Assembly: GCF_000271405.2 (NCBI RefSeq)
Contig: NC_018081.1
Location: forward strand, 1,127,501-1,191,500
Source: Enterococcus hirae ATCC 9790
Lineage (GTDB): Bacteria > Bacillota > Bacilli > Lactobacillales > Enterococcaceae
Direction: 5' to 3'
DNA: 64,000 nucleotides
The translations under genes and the position numbers were made by a program. Below are positions 18,355-27,967 of this stretch, piece by piece; within the stretch, counting starts at the first letter, position 1; the number at the start of each line of letters is the position of its first letter. The notes below the pieces were generated by a model that worked only from the letters and a program-made list of their open reading frames with translations, made no database searches and had not been told where the DNA came from.

Positions 18355-19063
18355 TCATTATCGCATCAATGAGTCTCAAAAAACAAAAGCAGAACAGCAA
18401 CAGGCACGAGAAAGAGCCAAAAAGTATAATCAAGAACTAGCAGAAAGAGGCATGGGAGCGATCACGCTCCCAACCTATACTGGTCGGAAAGAAGCGGACC
18501 TCGCTAATTATTTAGCGAATCACTTGATTGGTTCGATCCAAATCCCTAAGATTAGGGTCAGTGTTCCGTTGTTTGACCATGCAAGCCCGACGATTCTCCA
18601 ATATGGTGCTGGTGTTTTGGAAGGGACGTCCTACCCTACTGGTGGTAAAAATAACCATAGTGTGATCTCAGCCCATAGTGGGATTCCTGAAAGAAAACTT
18701 TTTACGGATCTTGATCAACTGGAGTTGGAAGATATTTTCATTATCACCTATGCAGAAGAAAAGTTGGCCTATGAAGTGAATGACATCACTATTGTGTCAC
18801 CTGATGATGTTAGCTCTCTAAAAATTTATCCAGAGGAAGATCTCGTGACTTTAGTTACCTGTACACCGTATATGATCAATTCCCATCGATTATTAGTCAG
18901 AGGACATCGAGTGCCTTATACAGAAGAACTAGCCCAAAAAGAAGCCGACGCAGAACAAAGACAATGGTGGCTCAATCTCATGATCTTACTCATTTTATTG
19001 CTCTTTGTAGGAAGTCTATCCCTGTTCATTCTGCGAGTCATACGTGAAAAACCAATAGAATAG
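18236..19063 (+). CDS. class C (pilus) sortase
   Basis: This membrane-anchored cysteine transpeptidase should polymerise the three upstream pilins. The 275 residues begin with a transmembrane helix (about 12-32) and end with a second one (about 240-262), a topology typical of class C. His147 (SAHSG), Cys209 (VTCTPY) and Arg222 (LVRGHR) form the catalytic triad. I see no DPF/DPW lid motif in the N-terminal segment, which many class C enzymes have. The start ATG follows AAGGAGGG by 8 nt. Only one sortase gene is present. Confidence 0.93.
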   Translation: MSQKQRPKKWLRIVMYLLFLTGGLIASYPFYVNAFNQLVDHYRINESQKTKAEQQQARERAKKYNQELAERGMGAITLPTYTGRKEADLANYLANHLIGSIQIPKIRVSVPLFDHASPTILQYGAGVLEGTSYPTGGKNNHSVISAHSGIPERKLFTDLDQLELEDIFIITYAEEKLAYEVNDITIVSPDDVSSLKIYPEEDLVTLVTCTPYMINSHRLLVRGHRVPYTEELAQKEADAEQRQWWLNLMILLILLLFVGSLSLFILRVIREKPIE

Positions 19064-19110
19064 AAAAAGAGATGCTTGTTTACTTGCAGAAACCCAAAAT
19101 GATAAAAAGT

Positions 19111-19160
19111 CCATAACCATAGAAAGCTTAGTGAAAACTTTCTAGTTATGGGCTTGTTTA
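19111..19160 (+). terminator. probable terminator of the pilus operon
   Basis: CCATAACCATAGAAAG and CTTTCTAGTTATGG form an imperfect stem around an 11-nt loop. A weak T-rich tail follows. It is the first stem after the sortase gene. Confidence 0.6.
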
Positions 19161-19243
19161 TATTCGTCAATTAACAAAACTGTCCAAAAAACATTGATGA
19201 GCCATAAAGAAGCGAATGGAGTAATTGAACAAAGCCAATTATT

Positions 19244-19813
19244 TCAACATTTTTTCTTCTCCACACAATACAAAATCGGTGGATTGTTTTTTTGATTAAT
19301 AAATTGATAGTTTAAAACATTATACTGATCTTGAGGGAGCCTTTGACAAAACTGTTGTACCATATCCAGTTCTGATTTCCCACCTTCATGACCATAGTAG
19401 ACGACGATAATCATGCGTCCTCGAGGGGCTAAACGTTTCAGTATCTCTTCCATTGCGATTTTCGTTGTTTCAGGTAAAGTGATGATTGCTTTATCACTCT
19501 TAGGAAGATAACCTAGATTGAAAATCCCTGCTTTGATTGGTTGCTCTGGAGCCACAACATTCCCCAGTGTCTCATGACCTTGTAAATAAAGAGAGACTCG
19601 ATCGGTCAATGCTTGTTCAGCGAGTTTTTCTTTCGTGGATTGCAAGGCAGCAGGTTGGATATCAAAACTGTAAACATGTCCGGTCTTCCCGACCAATTCA
19701 GCCATAAAAAGCGTATCGTAGCCATTACCCATGGTGGCATCAATAGCATGGTCACCTGGTTGCAGGATTTCTGTTAATAACGTATGGCTAAAGTGTAAAG
19801 CAGTTTGTAACAT
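19244..19813 (-). CDS. mnmM: class I SAM methyltransferase, MnmM (YtqB) family
   Basis: This 189-residue protein is an rRNA-methylase-like Rossmann methyltransferase. AIDATMGNGYDT (about 22-33) is the SAM-binding motif I, SFDIQ is motif II, and FNLGYLPKSDK contains the family's conserved NLGYLP segment. YtqB of Bacillus was shown to be MnmM, which makes the last methylation of the wobble base in mnm5s2U-containing tRNAs. The ATG overlaps the stop codon of the upstream radical-SAM gene (TAATG), which indicates coupling. A TTG two codons earlier is possible but less likely. Glu tRNA, a predicted substrate, is encoded at 281-352 and 949-1020. Confidence 0.85.
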   Translation of the reverse strand: MLQTALHFSHTLLTEILQPGDHAIDATMGNGYDTLFMAELVGKTGHVYSFDIQPAALQSTKEKLAEQALTDRVSLYLQGHETLGNVVAPEQPIKAGIFNLGYLPKSDKAIITLPETTKIAMEEILKRLAPRGRMIIVVYYGHEGGKSELDMVQQFCQRLPQDQYNVLNYQFINQKNNPPILYCVEKKKC

Positions 19814-20769
19814 TAGCAACGCACTCCTTTACGAACATCAAATTTTCCTTGATAACTATTGCGACGAACCAATTCTTCATCTATCGCATTCAAGACTTCC
19901 CACTTTTTCAAACTCCACATTGGTCCGATCAACGAATCCCAAGGGGCATCACCGGTAAGCCGATGGATAATGATTTCTTGAGGGATCATTTCCAATTGAT
20001 CACAAATCACATTGACATAATCAGGACGGGTCATCAGTTGCAAACGACCTTCATGGTAATCACGAAGCATCCTTGTTTTGCGCATCAAGTGCATTAAGTG
20101 AAGCTTGATTCCTTGGATATCTGAATCAAGGATCGTACGTCGGACATTTTCACGCATCATTTCTAATGTTTCACCAGGTAAACCGTTGATTAAGTGAGTG
20201 CAGACACGAATGCCATGTTTTCGTAATTTATTCACACCATCAAGGTAAGTTTGGTAGTCATGTGCGCGATTGATCAGTGTAGAGGTTTCTTCAAAAGTCG
20301 TTTGTAATCCTAATTCGACCCACAGATAAAGCCGTTCATTTAGTTCTGCGAGATAATCCACGACCGCATCTGGTAAGCAGTCTGGGCGAGTACCAATCGA
20401 CAACCCGACAACACCAGGAAGGTTGATCACTTGTTCAAAACGCTCGCGAATGATTTCTACAGGTGCATGAGTATTCGTGAAATTTTGGAAATAAACGATA
20501 TATTGGGTTACCCCTGGCCATTTTTGATGCATCATATCGATTTCTTTATGGAACTGAATAGGTAATGGGTCTTCGGGAGCGACGATCATATCACCTGATC
20601 CAGAAACACTACAAAAAGTACAGCCCCCGTGAGCCACTGTACCATCACGATTGGGGCAGTCAAATCCTCCATCGATTGGCACTTTGAAAATTTTCCCGCC
20701 AAATTCATTTCTTAACGCATAATTCCATGAGTGGTAGCGTTTATTTCCATCTGAATATGTAAATTCCAT
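19813..20769 (-). CDS. radical SAM protein of the YtqA (TIGR01212) family, MnmL-like
   Basis: This 318-residue radical-SAM enzyme has Cys residues in the segment CPNRDGTVAHGGCTFC (about 39-54), which should ligate the 4Fe-4S cluster in the unusual spacing of this family. The remainder is a TIM-barrel with GLSIGTRPDC and THLINGLPGET as conserved strands. YtqA of Bacillus has been reported to act with YtqB in converting cmnm5 to mnm5 on wobble uridine. The two genes are coupled here in the same order, which supports that role. The gene is first in a two-gene minus-strand operon. Confidence 0.85.
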   Translation of the reverse strand: MEFTYSDGNKRYHSWNYALRNEFGGKIFKVPIDGGFDCPNRDGTVAHGGCTFCSVSGSGDMIVAPEDPLPIQFHKEIDMMHQKWPGVTQYIVYFQNFTNTHAPVEIIRERFEQVINLPGVVGLSIGTRPDCLPDAVVDYLAELNERLYLWVELGLQTTFEETSTLINRAHDYQTYLDGVNKLRKHGIRVCTHLINGLPGETLEMMRENVRRTILDSDIQGIKLHLMHLMRKTRMLRDYHEGRLQLMTRPDYVNVICDQLEMIPQEIIIHRLTGDAPWDSLIGPMWSLKKWEVLNAIDEELVRRNSYQGKFDVRKGVRC

Positions 20770-20905
20770 TGTTATCCTTCTTTCTTAATGGTGCTAAATT
20801 CATCACTTTCTTCTACTCGTATTGAACGATTCAGATCATTATACCTGATGAATGACGCAAAATCTAAGCACTTTATAACGAGAATCGTTCTTAGAATCAA
20901 GTAAA

Positions 20906-20948
20906 GAGACAGATTAACTAATCATCAAAGAAAAAAGTTAACTGTCTC
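20906..20948 (-). terminator. probable terminator downstream of the PAP2 gene
   Basis: GAGACAGATTAACT and AGTTAACTGTCTC form an imperfect 13-bp stem with a 16-nt loop, about 70 bp after the PAP2 stop codon on the minus strand. The following T run is short. Confidence 0.5.
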
Positions 20949-21015
20949 TCCACAATTTTTTATTGATTTGGATGATTTGTAACAAAAGTTCTCACTAAAA
21001 AATACTTGTGTGAGA

Positions 21016-21666
21016 TCAAGACGTTTTCTGCGTGTTTAGCCATTTTTCTTTTTGGGTTCGATAAATTGGATACGTGAAGCATAACCACGAGAGGCTAAGT
21101 AAAAAGCCACCTAGAATATCACTTGGAAAATGAACGCCTAAATAAATACGGCTAATCCCAACACTTACTATAATAAACGCTAGAAGTATTTGAATCAATG
21201 GACGAAAGACCTTTTTTTGAATAATGACAGGAATTAGAAAAATCAGTGTACCATATAAAATCATACTACCAGCTGCATGACCACTAGGAAAACTGTAACT
21301 GTGCTCTACCACAAGGTGTTCAAGGGTTGGGCGAACGCGCATCACGAATAGTTTGATCACAGGATTGATGATCCCAGCAATGGCAATAAAATTAACCGCT
21401 AACCAAATCATTTCAGGTCTTTTTTTCTTCCACCATAACAAAAATGAAACCAGCAAGAAGACTAAGATGACCGTGAGTGGATTGCCAAATTTTGTCATAA
21501 ACAGCTGATAAGCATTCCAATGGGGGTAGGGAGCGCGGATCATTTCTGTTATTGATTGATCAAATCCCGCCAGTAAAGAAATACGGTATTTGACAATGTA
21601 GCCTAAGACTAAAAAGAGCAGTAAAAAACAAGCTCCAGCTACATGAAAAGTTGTACGTTGCTTCAT
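21016..21666 (-). CDS. PAP2-family membrane phosphatase
   Basis: This 216-residue integral membrane phosphatase has about six transmembrane helices. The three phosphatase motifs are present: VMRVRPTLEHL (motif 1, KxxxxxxRP-like, with the Lys five residues upstream), SFPSGHAAGS (motif 2) and SRIYLGVHFPSDILGG (motif 3). Relatives dephosphorylate undecaprenyl pyrophosphate or phosphatidylglycerol phosphate on the outer face of the membrane. A start seven codons upstream is in frame, but it would bury the strong AAAGGAGG Shine-Dalgarno that lies 6 nt before the ATG chosen here. Confidence 0.9.
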   Translation of the reverse strand: MKQRTTFHVAGACFLLLFLVLGYIVKYRISLLAGFDQSITEMIRAPYPHWNAYQLFMTKFGNPLTVILVFLLVSFLLWWKKKRPEMIWLAVNFIAIAGIINPVIKLFVMRVRPTLEHLVVEHSYSFPSGHAAGSMILYGTLIFLIPVIIQKKVFRPLIQILLAFIIVSVGISRIYLGVHFPSDILGGFLLSLSWLCFTYPIYRTQKEKWLNTQKTS

Positions 21667-21710
21667 AAATATCCTCCTTTTCAACAATGACTCATTATAG
21701 CATTATTCGC

Positions 21711-21741
21711 TCTATAAATAATATCCATAATTATTTATAGA
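21711..21741. promoter_or_regulatory. perfect 12-bp inverted repeat upstream of the PAP2 gene
   Basis: TCTATAAATAAT (21711-21722) and ATTATTTATAGA (21730-21741) are exact reverse complements with a 7-bp spacer. It lies 45-75 bp before the PAP2 start on the minus strand. The position and symmetry suggest an operator. Confidence 0.5.
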
Positions 21742-22047
21742 ATCGAGCACTTAATCAAAAAATAAAAAAGGTATTTTATTTGTAAATCACTTTGTAATCT
21801 CCTAGACATTTTCAAGTAATATAACTGACATACTTTGACTGGGAAAGTTTAAATCGATTATTTGTTAAAAGTCGTTAAAATCAAGCGGGGAAAGGTGCTA
21901 TTTTTTTCTCAGTGTTGAACATTACGAAAGGTTACAGTCTGATTACAATAAGCAGTCACACACTTAAATAACTTTTAATAAAGATTAAGAGAAGTTATAA
22001 TTATTATAATAGTATAGAAATTGTAGATAGAAGTTGGAGGATAGAAG
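21742..22047. other. divergent intergenic region before the muramidase gene
   Basis: This AT-rich stretch contains the promoter region of the muramidase gene. Several TATAAT-like hexamers occur close to 21995-22015, and the Shine-Dalgarno GGAGG is at 22036-22040. I see no gene in it. Confidence 0.6.
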
Positions 22048-24048
22048 ATGGAAAACATTGCAAGAAAAGAACGTAGACGTTTAAATGAAACCAAACGTTT
22101 TCGTAAAGTAAAACGTAGTGCTGCACTTGTCGGTACGGCGATGGTCGGCTGTTCTGTGGCAGCGCCATTGATTCAGCCTGTACAAGTAGATGCTGATCAA
22201 ACCCCCACACAATTCGGTGCCAGAATCAATACAGCAGCGTTTATTGCTGAGATTGCTACGTATGCACAACCAATTGCTCAAGCCAACGATTTATATGCCT
22301 CAGTCATGATTGCTCAAGCAGTCGTCGAAAGTGGTTGGGGAAGTAGTGCCTTGTCACAAGCACCTTACTATAATCTATTTGGGATTAAAGGAAGTTATCA
22401 AGGTCAAACTGTTTATATGGATACACTCGAATATCTTAACAATAAATGGGTATCTAAAAAAGAACCTTTCCGTCAGTACCCTTCTTTTGCAGAGTCATTT
22501 AATGACAATGCCTATGTTTTAAGAAATACCTCTTTTGGTAATGGCTATTATTATGCAGGTACTTGGAAAAGCAATACTAAATCTTATACTGATGCTACTG
22601 CTTGTTTGACAGGTCGTTATGCAACTGATCCAGGGTATGCTGGAAAACTAAACAATATTATTACAACCTATGGATTGACCAAATACGATACACCAGCTAG
22701 CGGCAACGCTGGAGGCGGTGTAACGATTGGAAATGGCGGGAATACGGGAAATACATCCAATTCTGGAAGTACTAGTGGGAACTCAGGCGGTTCTGCAACT
22801 ACGACTGGTACGACTTATACCGTCAAATCAGGAGACTCCGTTTGGGGAATCTCTCATTCATTTGGAATCACGATGGCGCAGTTAATCGAATGGAATAATA
22901 TCAAAAATAATTTTATCTATCCAGGACAAAAATTAACGATCAAAGGTGGCCAATCTGCAGGTTCTTCAACCACTAACACTGGTAATAATGCTTCTTCTGG
23001 AAATACTTCTGGCAACACGAATACGTCTGGCAGTACGGGACAAGCAACTGGTGCAAAATATACGGTTAAATCAGGCGATTCTGTTTGGAAAATTGCGAAT
23101 GATCATGGGATTTCGATGAACCAACTGATCGAATGGAATAACATCAAGAATAACTTTGTTTATCCAGGTCAACAGTTGGTTGTTTCAAAAGGTAGTTCTT
23201 CAGCAAGCGGTTCTACTTCTAATACATCGACAGGTAATACATCTAGTAATACGGCAAATACAGGAAGTACTACTTCTGGAAGTACTTATACTGTCAAAGC
23301 AGGCGAATCGGTTTGGAGTGTTTCGAATAAATTTGGAATTTCCATGAACCAACTGATTCAATGGAACAATATTAAAAATAATTTTATTTACCCAGGGCAA
23401 AAATTGATTGTCAAAGGTGGTTCATCTTCAAGTAATGCGTCCACTTCGACAGCTAATAACAAGAACACCGCATCAAGCAATACCAGCTCAACTGCGACAG
23501 GGCAAGCGACTTATACTGTCAAGGCAGGCGAATCAGTATGGGGTGTTGCAAATAAAAATGGGATTTCCATGAACCAGTTGATTGAATGGAACAATATTAA
23601 GAATAACTTCATTTATCCAGGACAGAAATTGATCGTCAAAGGTGGAAGCAGTAAAGCAAGCGCAACAGCAACAATCAAACCAACAGCTTCAACGCCAGCT
23701 TCTACAACTCCAACGGCTTCTTCAACGGGTGATACGAAGTATACTGTCAAAGCAGGCGAATCGGTGTGGGGCGTTGCCAATAAACACCATATTACGATGG
23801 ATCAGTTGATTGAATGGAACAACATCAAAAACAATTTTATTTATCCAGGACAAGAAGTCATCGTTAAAAAAGGCACTGCACAATCAACGCCAGCGAAATC
23901 AGATGAAAAAACCTATACCGTCAAAGCAGGCGAATCAGTATGGGGCGTTGCCGATAGTCATGGAATCACCATGAATCAATTGATCGAATGGAATAATATC
24001 AAGAATAACTTTATTTATCCGGGACAACAGTTGATCGTCAAAAAATAA
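22048..24048 (+). CDS. secreted peptidoglycan hydrolase with GH73-type domain and six LysM repeats (muramidase-2-like)
   Basis: This exported autolysin of 666 residues cuts the glycan strands of peptidoglycan. An N-terminal signal region (basic stretch, then a hydrophobic segment ending near VQVDA at about residue 50) is followed by a glucosaminidase-type catalytic domain (about 55-220), with [18 protein letters not shown] residues around the catalytic Glu. Six LysM modules of about 45 residues follow, each with the form YTVKxGxSVW to IKNNFxYPGQ, separated by S/T/G/N-rich linkers. As I recall, length and repeat number equal those of Enterococcus hirae muramidase-2. GGAGG lies 7 nt before the start. 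Confidence 0.93.
22814..24045 (+). repeat. six tandem LysM-encoding repeats
   Basis: Six units of roughly 135 bp encode the LysM modules, separated by low-complexity linkers. Repeats 3-6 share the variant KAGESVW while repeats 1-2 have KSGDSVW, which suggests stepwise duplication. The near-identity at DNA level makes repeat-number change by recombination likely. Confidence 0.9.
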
Positions 24049-24144
24049 GTAATGACACATGGCAGGAAATCAGTAAATGTGTGAAATAATATTTGAACTT
24101 GTAGCATTTATTTGTTACTATGAATCTACACTTTTGAGTAAATA

Positions 24145-24387
24145 AAAATCAACGCCTGAAAAGGAAGTAGTAAAAAGTCGAAAGTTTTAGAGAGCACATG
24201 GTTGGTGGAAATGTGTACGGACGCTTTTGAACTCGCCTTTGAGTTGCGCCTACTGAAATCACAAACAGAGTAAGTAGGAGCGGTGACGACCGTTACAACG
24301 TTTGAGGCCTTTGTGAAAAGGCAAAATTAGGTGGTACCACGTAGATTACGTCCTATAAAAAGAGCAATCTTTTTATAGGACTTTTTT
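24145..24387 (+). promoter_or_regulatory. T-box leader of leuS, specifier codon CUC
   Basis: The leader has the conserved AGAGAG start of Stem I (near 24190) and a specifier loop with GAA-CUC (CTC at 24232-24234). The T-box motif AGGTGGTACCACG is at 24329-24341. An intrinsic terminator follows, from GTCCTATAAAAAGA (24350-24363) and its complement (24368-24381), with six T. CUC is a leucine codon, which agrees with the downstream gene. Uncharged tRNA-Leu(GAG) should stabilise the antiterminator and turn leuS on. Confidence 0.95.
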
Positions 24388-24483
24388 GTTTTCTTCAGAT
24401 GAAAAAAACAAAAAGGTGAGGCTAGACTTCACTAAACTTCGACAGATTGATGTGGAAGTACAAATAGATCAGGGGGATAGAAA

Positions 24484-26898
24484 ATGAGTTATAACCATAA
24501 AGAAATCGAAAAGAAATGGCAAAAATACTGGGCAAAAAACAATACCTTCAATACCCATGATGATCCTGAAAAACCAAAGTTCTATGCGATGGATATGTTT
24601 CCATACCCATCAGGTCAAGGATTGCATGTTGGACATCCGGAAGGCTATACAGCAACAGATATCTTATCTCGTTTTAAACGCAGTCAAGGATTCAATGTCT
24701 TGCATCCGATGGGATGGGATGCGTTCGGACTACCAGCCGAACAGTACGCATTAGATACAGGAAATGATCCAGCTGAATTTACACAAAAAAACATTGAAAC
24801 ATTTCGTCGTCAAATCAATTCTTTAGGGTTTAGTTATGACTGGAATCGTGAAGTCAACACAACTGATCCAGAATATTACAAATGGACACAATGGATCTTT
24901 ACAAAATTATACGAAAAAGGTTTGGCATATGAAGCAGAAGTAGCAGTTAACTGGGTACCTGAACTTGGTACGGTGATCTCTAATGAAGAAGTGATCGATG
25001 GAAAAAGTGAACGTGGCGGCTACGATGTCGTCCGCAAACCAATGCGTCAGTGGATGCTGAAGATCACTGCATACGCAGATCGTTTACTTGATGATCTTGA
25101 TTTAGTAGATTGGCCAGATAGCATCAAAGAAATGCAACGCAACTGGATCGGTCGTTCAGTAGGAGCAAATGTTGAATTTAAAGTTGCTGGAACAGATAAA
25201 ACGTACACGATTTTTACCACACGACCAGATACACTGTTTGGCGCAACGTACTCTGTTTTAGCTCCTGAATTAGACTTGGTGCAAGAAATCACGACGCCAG
25301 AACAAAAAGCAGCAGTTGAAGCATACATCGAAGAGACAGCTAAAAAATCAGATTTGAAACGTACAGATCTAGCAAAAGAAAAAACGGGTGTCTTTACTGG
25401 AGCTTATGCAATCAATCCAGTTAATGGAAAAGAGATCCCGATCTGGATCGCTGACTATGTGTTAGCTTCTTATGGTACTGGAGCAATCATGGCTGTACCT
25501 GCTCACGATGAACGTGATTATGAATTTGCAAAAACCTTTGATTTAGAAATTCTTCCCGTGATCGAAGGAGGAAATATTGAAGAGGCTGCTTATACGGAAG
25601 ATGGTCCTCATATCAACTCTGAATTTTTGAATGGCATGAATAAAGCAGAAGCCATTGCTAAAATGAATGAATGGTTAGAAGAAAATAGTTGTGGGAAAAA
25701 AGAGGTCAGCTATCGTTTACGTGACTGGTTATTCTCACGTCAACGTTACTGGGGGGAACCAATTCCGATCATTCATTGGGAAGATGGTACAGTCACAGCT
25801 TTACCAGAAGAAGAGCTGCCATTACGTTTGCCTAAAACGACTAATATCAAACCAAGTGGAACAGGAGAATCGCCACTGGCTAACATCGAAGAATGGGTGA
25901 ATGTTGTCGATCCTGTGACTGGCAAAAAAGGTCGCCGTGAAACCAATACGATGCCACAATGGGCTGGAAGTTCTTGGTATTATTTACGTTATATCGATCC
26001 ACATAATAAAACAGAATTAGCGAACTATGAGAAATTAGAACGCTGGTTGCCAGTAGACATCTACATTGGGGGAGCAGAACATGCCGTTCTTCACTTGCTG
26101 TACGCTCGTTTCTGGCACAAATTCTTATATGATATCGGTGTTGTACCTACAAAGGAACCATTCCAAAAATTATACAACCAAGGAATGATCTTGGGAGAAA
26201 ACAACGAAAAAATGTCTAAATCACGTGGCAATGTCGTTAATCCAGATGATGTCGTGGCCAAATATGGCGCAGATACATTACGATTATATGAAATGTTTAT
26301 GGGACCATTAGACGCATCGATTGCTTGGAGTGAAAATGGACTAGAAGGAAGCCGCAAATTCTTAGATCGTGTTTGGCGTTTGATCGTGGATGAAAACAAT
26401 AAGATGCGTGATCGAATCACCACTTTAAATGATGGGAAATTAGATAAAGTGTATCATCAAACCGTCAAAAAAGTTACGGAAGATTACGAAAATCTTCACT
26501 TCAATACAGCCATCTCTCAATTAATGGTGTTTGTCAATGAAGCGTATAAAGTGGATGCACTACCTTATGAATATATCGAAGGATTTGTTCAATTGTTGGC
26601 ACCGATCGCACCACACATGGGTGAAGAACTATGGGCAATCTTAGGAAATGAGGAAGGGATTTCTTATGCAGCTTGGCCAACTTATGATGAGTCAGCTTTA
26701 GTCGAAGATGAAATCGAAGTTGTCTTCCAAATCAATGGTAAGGTCCGAGGAAAAGCTAATGTTTCACGTGACTTACCAAAAGATGAACTTGAAAAAATAG
26801 CGATGAACAATGAAACGATCAAAGAAAACATTGCTGGCAAAACTGTTCGTAAAGTGATCGTTGTACCAAATAAATTAGTAAATATCGTGGCTAATTAA
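24484..26898 (+). CDS. leuS: leucyl-tRNA synthetase
   Basis: This enzyme charges tRNA-Leu and is 804 residues long, normal for the bacterial enzyme. The class I signature HVGH is at 48-51 and KMSKS at 576-580. The editing (CP1) domain lies between them with the TTRPDT motif near residue 247. The start ATG is preceded by AGGGGGA. Expression is controlled by the upstream T-box with a leucine specifier. Confidence 0.98.
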   Translation: MSYNHKEIEKKWQKYWAKNNTFNTHDDPEKPKFYAMDMFPYPSGQGLHVGHPEGYTATDILSRFKRSQGFNVLHPMGWDAFGLPAEQYALDTGNDPAEFTQKNIETFRRQINSLGFSYDWNREVNTTDPEYYKWTQWIFTKLYEKGLAYEAEVAVNWVPELGTVISNEEVIDGKSERGGYDVVRKPMRQWMLKITAYADRLLDDLDLVDWPDSIKEMQRNWIGRSVGANVEFKVAGTDKTYTIFTTRPDTLFGATYSVLAPELDLVQEITTPEQKAAVEAYIEETAKKSDLKRTDLAKEKTGVFTGAYAINPVNGKEIPIWIADYVLASYGTGAIMAVPAHDERDYEFAKTFDLEILPVIEGGNIEEAAYTEDGPHINSEFLNGMNKAEAIAKMNEWLEENSCGKKEVSYRLRDWLFSRQRYWGEPIPIIHWEDGTVTALPEEELPLRLPKTTNIKPSGTGESPLANIEEWVNVVDPVTGKKGRRETNTMPQWAGSSWYYLRYIDPHNKTELANYEKLERWLPVDIYIGGAEHAVLHLLYARFWHKFLYDIGVVPTKEPFQKLYNQGMILGENNEKMSKSRGNVVNPDDVVAKYGADTLRLYEMFMGPLDASIAWSENGLEGSRKFLDRVWRLIVDENNKMRDRITTLNDGKLDKVYHQTVKKVTEDYENLHFNTAISQLMVFVNEAYKVDALPYEYIEGFVQLLAPIAPHMGEELWAILGNEEGISYAAWPTYDESALVEDEIEVVFQINGKVRGKANVSRDLPKDELEKIAMNNETIKENIAGKTVRKVIVVPNKLVNIVAN

Positions 26899-26943
26899 AA
26901 GCAGGAACAAGTGAATTATAAGAGATTGTTGAAGGAGCTTTCG

Positions 26944-27015
26944 ATGAAACCCAGAGCCACTTTCAGAATGAAGAACAGATCATTAAAAACAATTTTGGCT
27001 GTTTCAGTATTTTAA
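26944..27015 (+). CDS. possible 23-residue peptide gene downstream of leuS
   Basis: An ATG with a good GAAGGAG Shine-Dalgarno (7 nt upstream) opens a 23-codon frame. The peptide is basic at the N-terminus and hydrophobic at the end (ILAVSVF), like the beginning of a signal peptide. It may be the 5' remnant of an exported-protein gene or a chance frame. I know no homologue. Confidence 0.25.
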   Translation: MKPRATFRMKNRSLKTILAVSVF

Positions 27016-27100
27016 GATGTTTTATAAGTCGCAATCAGTTCAGCAAGTTTATAACTGAATAAACAAAAAAGAGATTATGACAAAAGTGTCTAGCTCTGAG

Positions 27101-27163
27101 AAATAAGCCGGAAAAGAGGTTGAGCCATGTGTTGGCTCAACCTCTTTCTTCGGCTTATTTTCC
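27101..27163 (+). terminator. long hairpin terminator downstream of leuS
   Basis: AAATAAGCCG and CGGCTTATTT enclose an inner perfect stem formed by AAAGAGGTTGAGCCA and TGGCTCAACCTCTTT. The outer arm ends in TTTTCC. It is the first strong stem after leuS and can act in both directions. Confidence 0.75.
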
Positions 27164-27188
27164 GTTAGAGCTTGAAACACCGTGGATA

Positions 27189-27216
27189 AGATCGTGAAAG
27201 AGGCGGATAGCTCCGA
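27189..27216 (+). repeat. 28-nt dispersed repeat, copy 1
   Basis: AGATCGTGAAAG, three variable bases, CGGATAG, one variable base, then TCCGA. It matches the copy at 31678-31705 in 24 of 28 positions. CGGA and TCCG can pair as a small hairpin in both. The two copies flank the surface-protein gene. Confidence 0.6.
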
Positions 27217-27842
27217 GCAGATGCTTAAATACTATTTATTTGTCTTGGGTCGCTTCCTCTCAAACTCTTTTATAGAAAAATAAAGTGAAGAGAAACTAAA
27301 ACAAAGAAAATATCAATTGAAGAGTTAGAAACATTCACCGAGTGGAAGTTTGCTGACGTTTTTTTTTGTGAATGACTATCCAAGATGAACAGTTATTTTT
27401 TGTTAGTTACAGAAGTGAAAAAAACAAAAAGTGTTTTATTAAAATTGCTTATGTCTCACAATATTTGCATCGTGATAACTTTTGAACGTAAACAAATGAC
27501 ACATTTTTTTAAAACATTGTTATTTTTATTTAGTTGGCATGTTTTCTTTTTTTTAATACCAAGCTATAGTATTACGCTATTTTGTTTTTTTTATTTTAGA
27601 AAAATGACAGGCCGATGAAACAACCACAAATCTGTTAAAAATTACCATTCTATCGGTAAAAAAAGGTTTTGTTCTAAGTGGATAATCGTAGATAATTTTA
27701 GTGTAGGTGTTTCATATGTTTTTGGAGGTGAGTATACGTAAGATTAAAATGAAAAATTTTTCTTTACATAGTGATTTTTGTTATGTTAATAGTCAAATAA
27801 ACTATCATCTCATGAGCAAAAAAGTAACCTTTTACAAATATT

Positions 27843-27868
27843 AGGAACGTTCACACTAGGAATGTTCA
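27843..27868. promoter_or_regulatory. tandem 11-bp direct repeats upstream of the surface-protein gene
   Basis: AGGAACGTTCA (27843-27853) and AGGAATGTTCA (27858-27868) repeat with a 15-bp period, about 100 bp before the start codon. The first half-site contains the palindrome GAACGTTC. This is a candidate regulator-binding site with no known cognate protein. Confidence 0.4.
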
Positions 27869-27967
27869 TAAGAAATAATAAAAATTTTGTTTATTTAATC
27901 TTTCCTTTTAGAGAATTTGAGCAAGGAAAAAGAGTGAGTGTATTAGTAAGAGAGGAGGACAGAAAAT

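Larger units (their letters stand above)
27016..27967. other. 950-bp spacer before the large surface-protein gene
   Basis: This AT-rich region holds the terminator at 27101-27163, one copy of a 28-nt repeat (27189-27216) and a pair of 11-bp direct repeats (27843-27868). A good Shine-Dalgarno GGAGGTGA near 27725 is not followed by a usable ATG. Open frames within it look like random AT-rich sequence. A decayed gene is possible but I cannot show it. Confidence 0.5.

Noticed and set aside
22814..24045. CRISPR-like array
   Set aside because: The regular repeats are coding LysM modules of about 135 bp with S/T/G linkers, not 25-40-bp repeats with unique spacers. No other regular array exists in the window.
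27385..27618. 77-codon frame in the spacer before the surface-protein gene
   Set aside because: It is Phe/Ser-rich as expected from AT-rich DNA, and I see no good ribosome site or recognisable domain.
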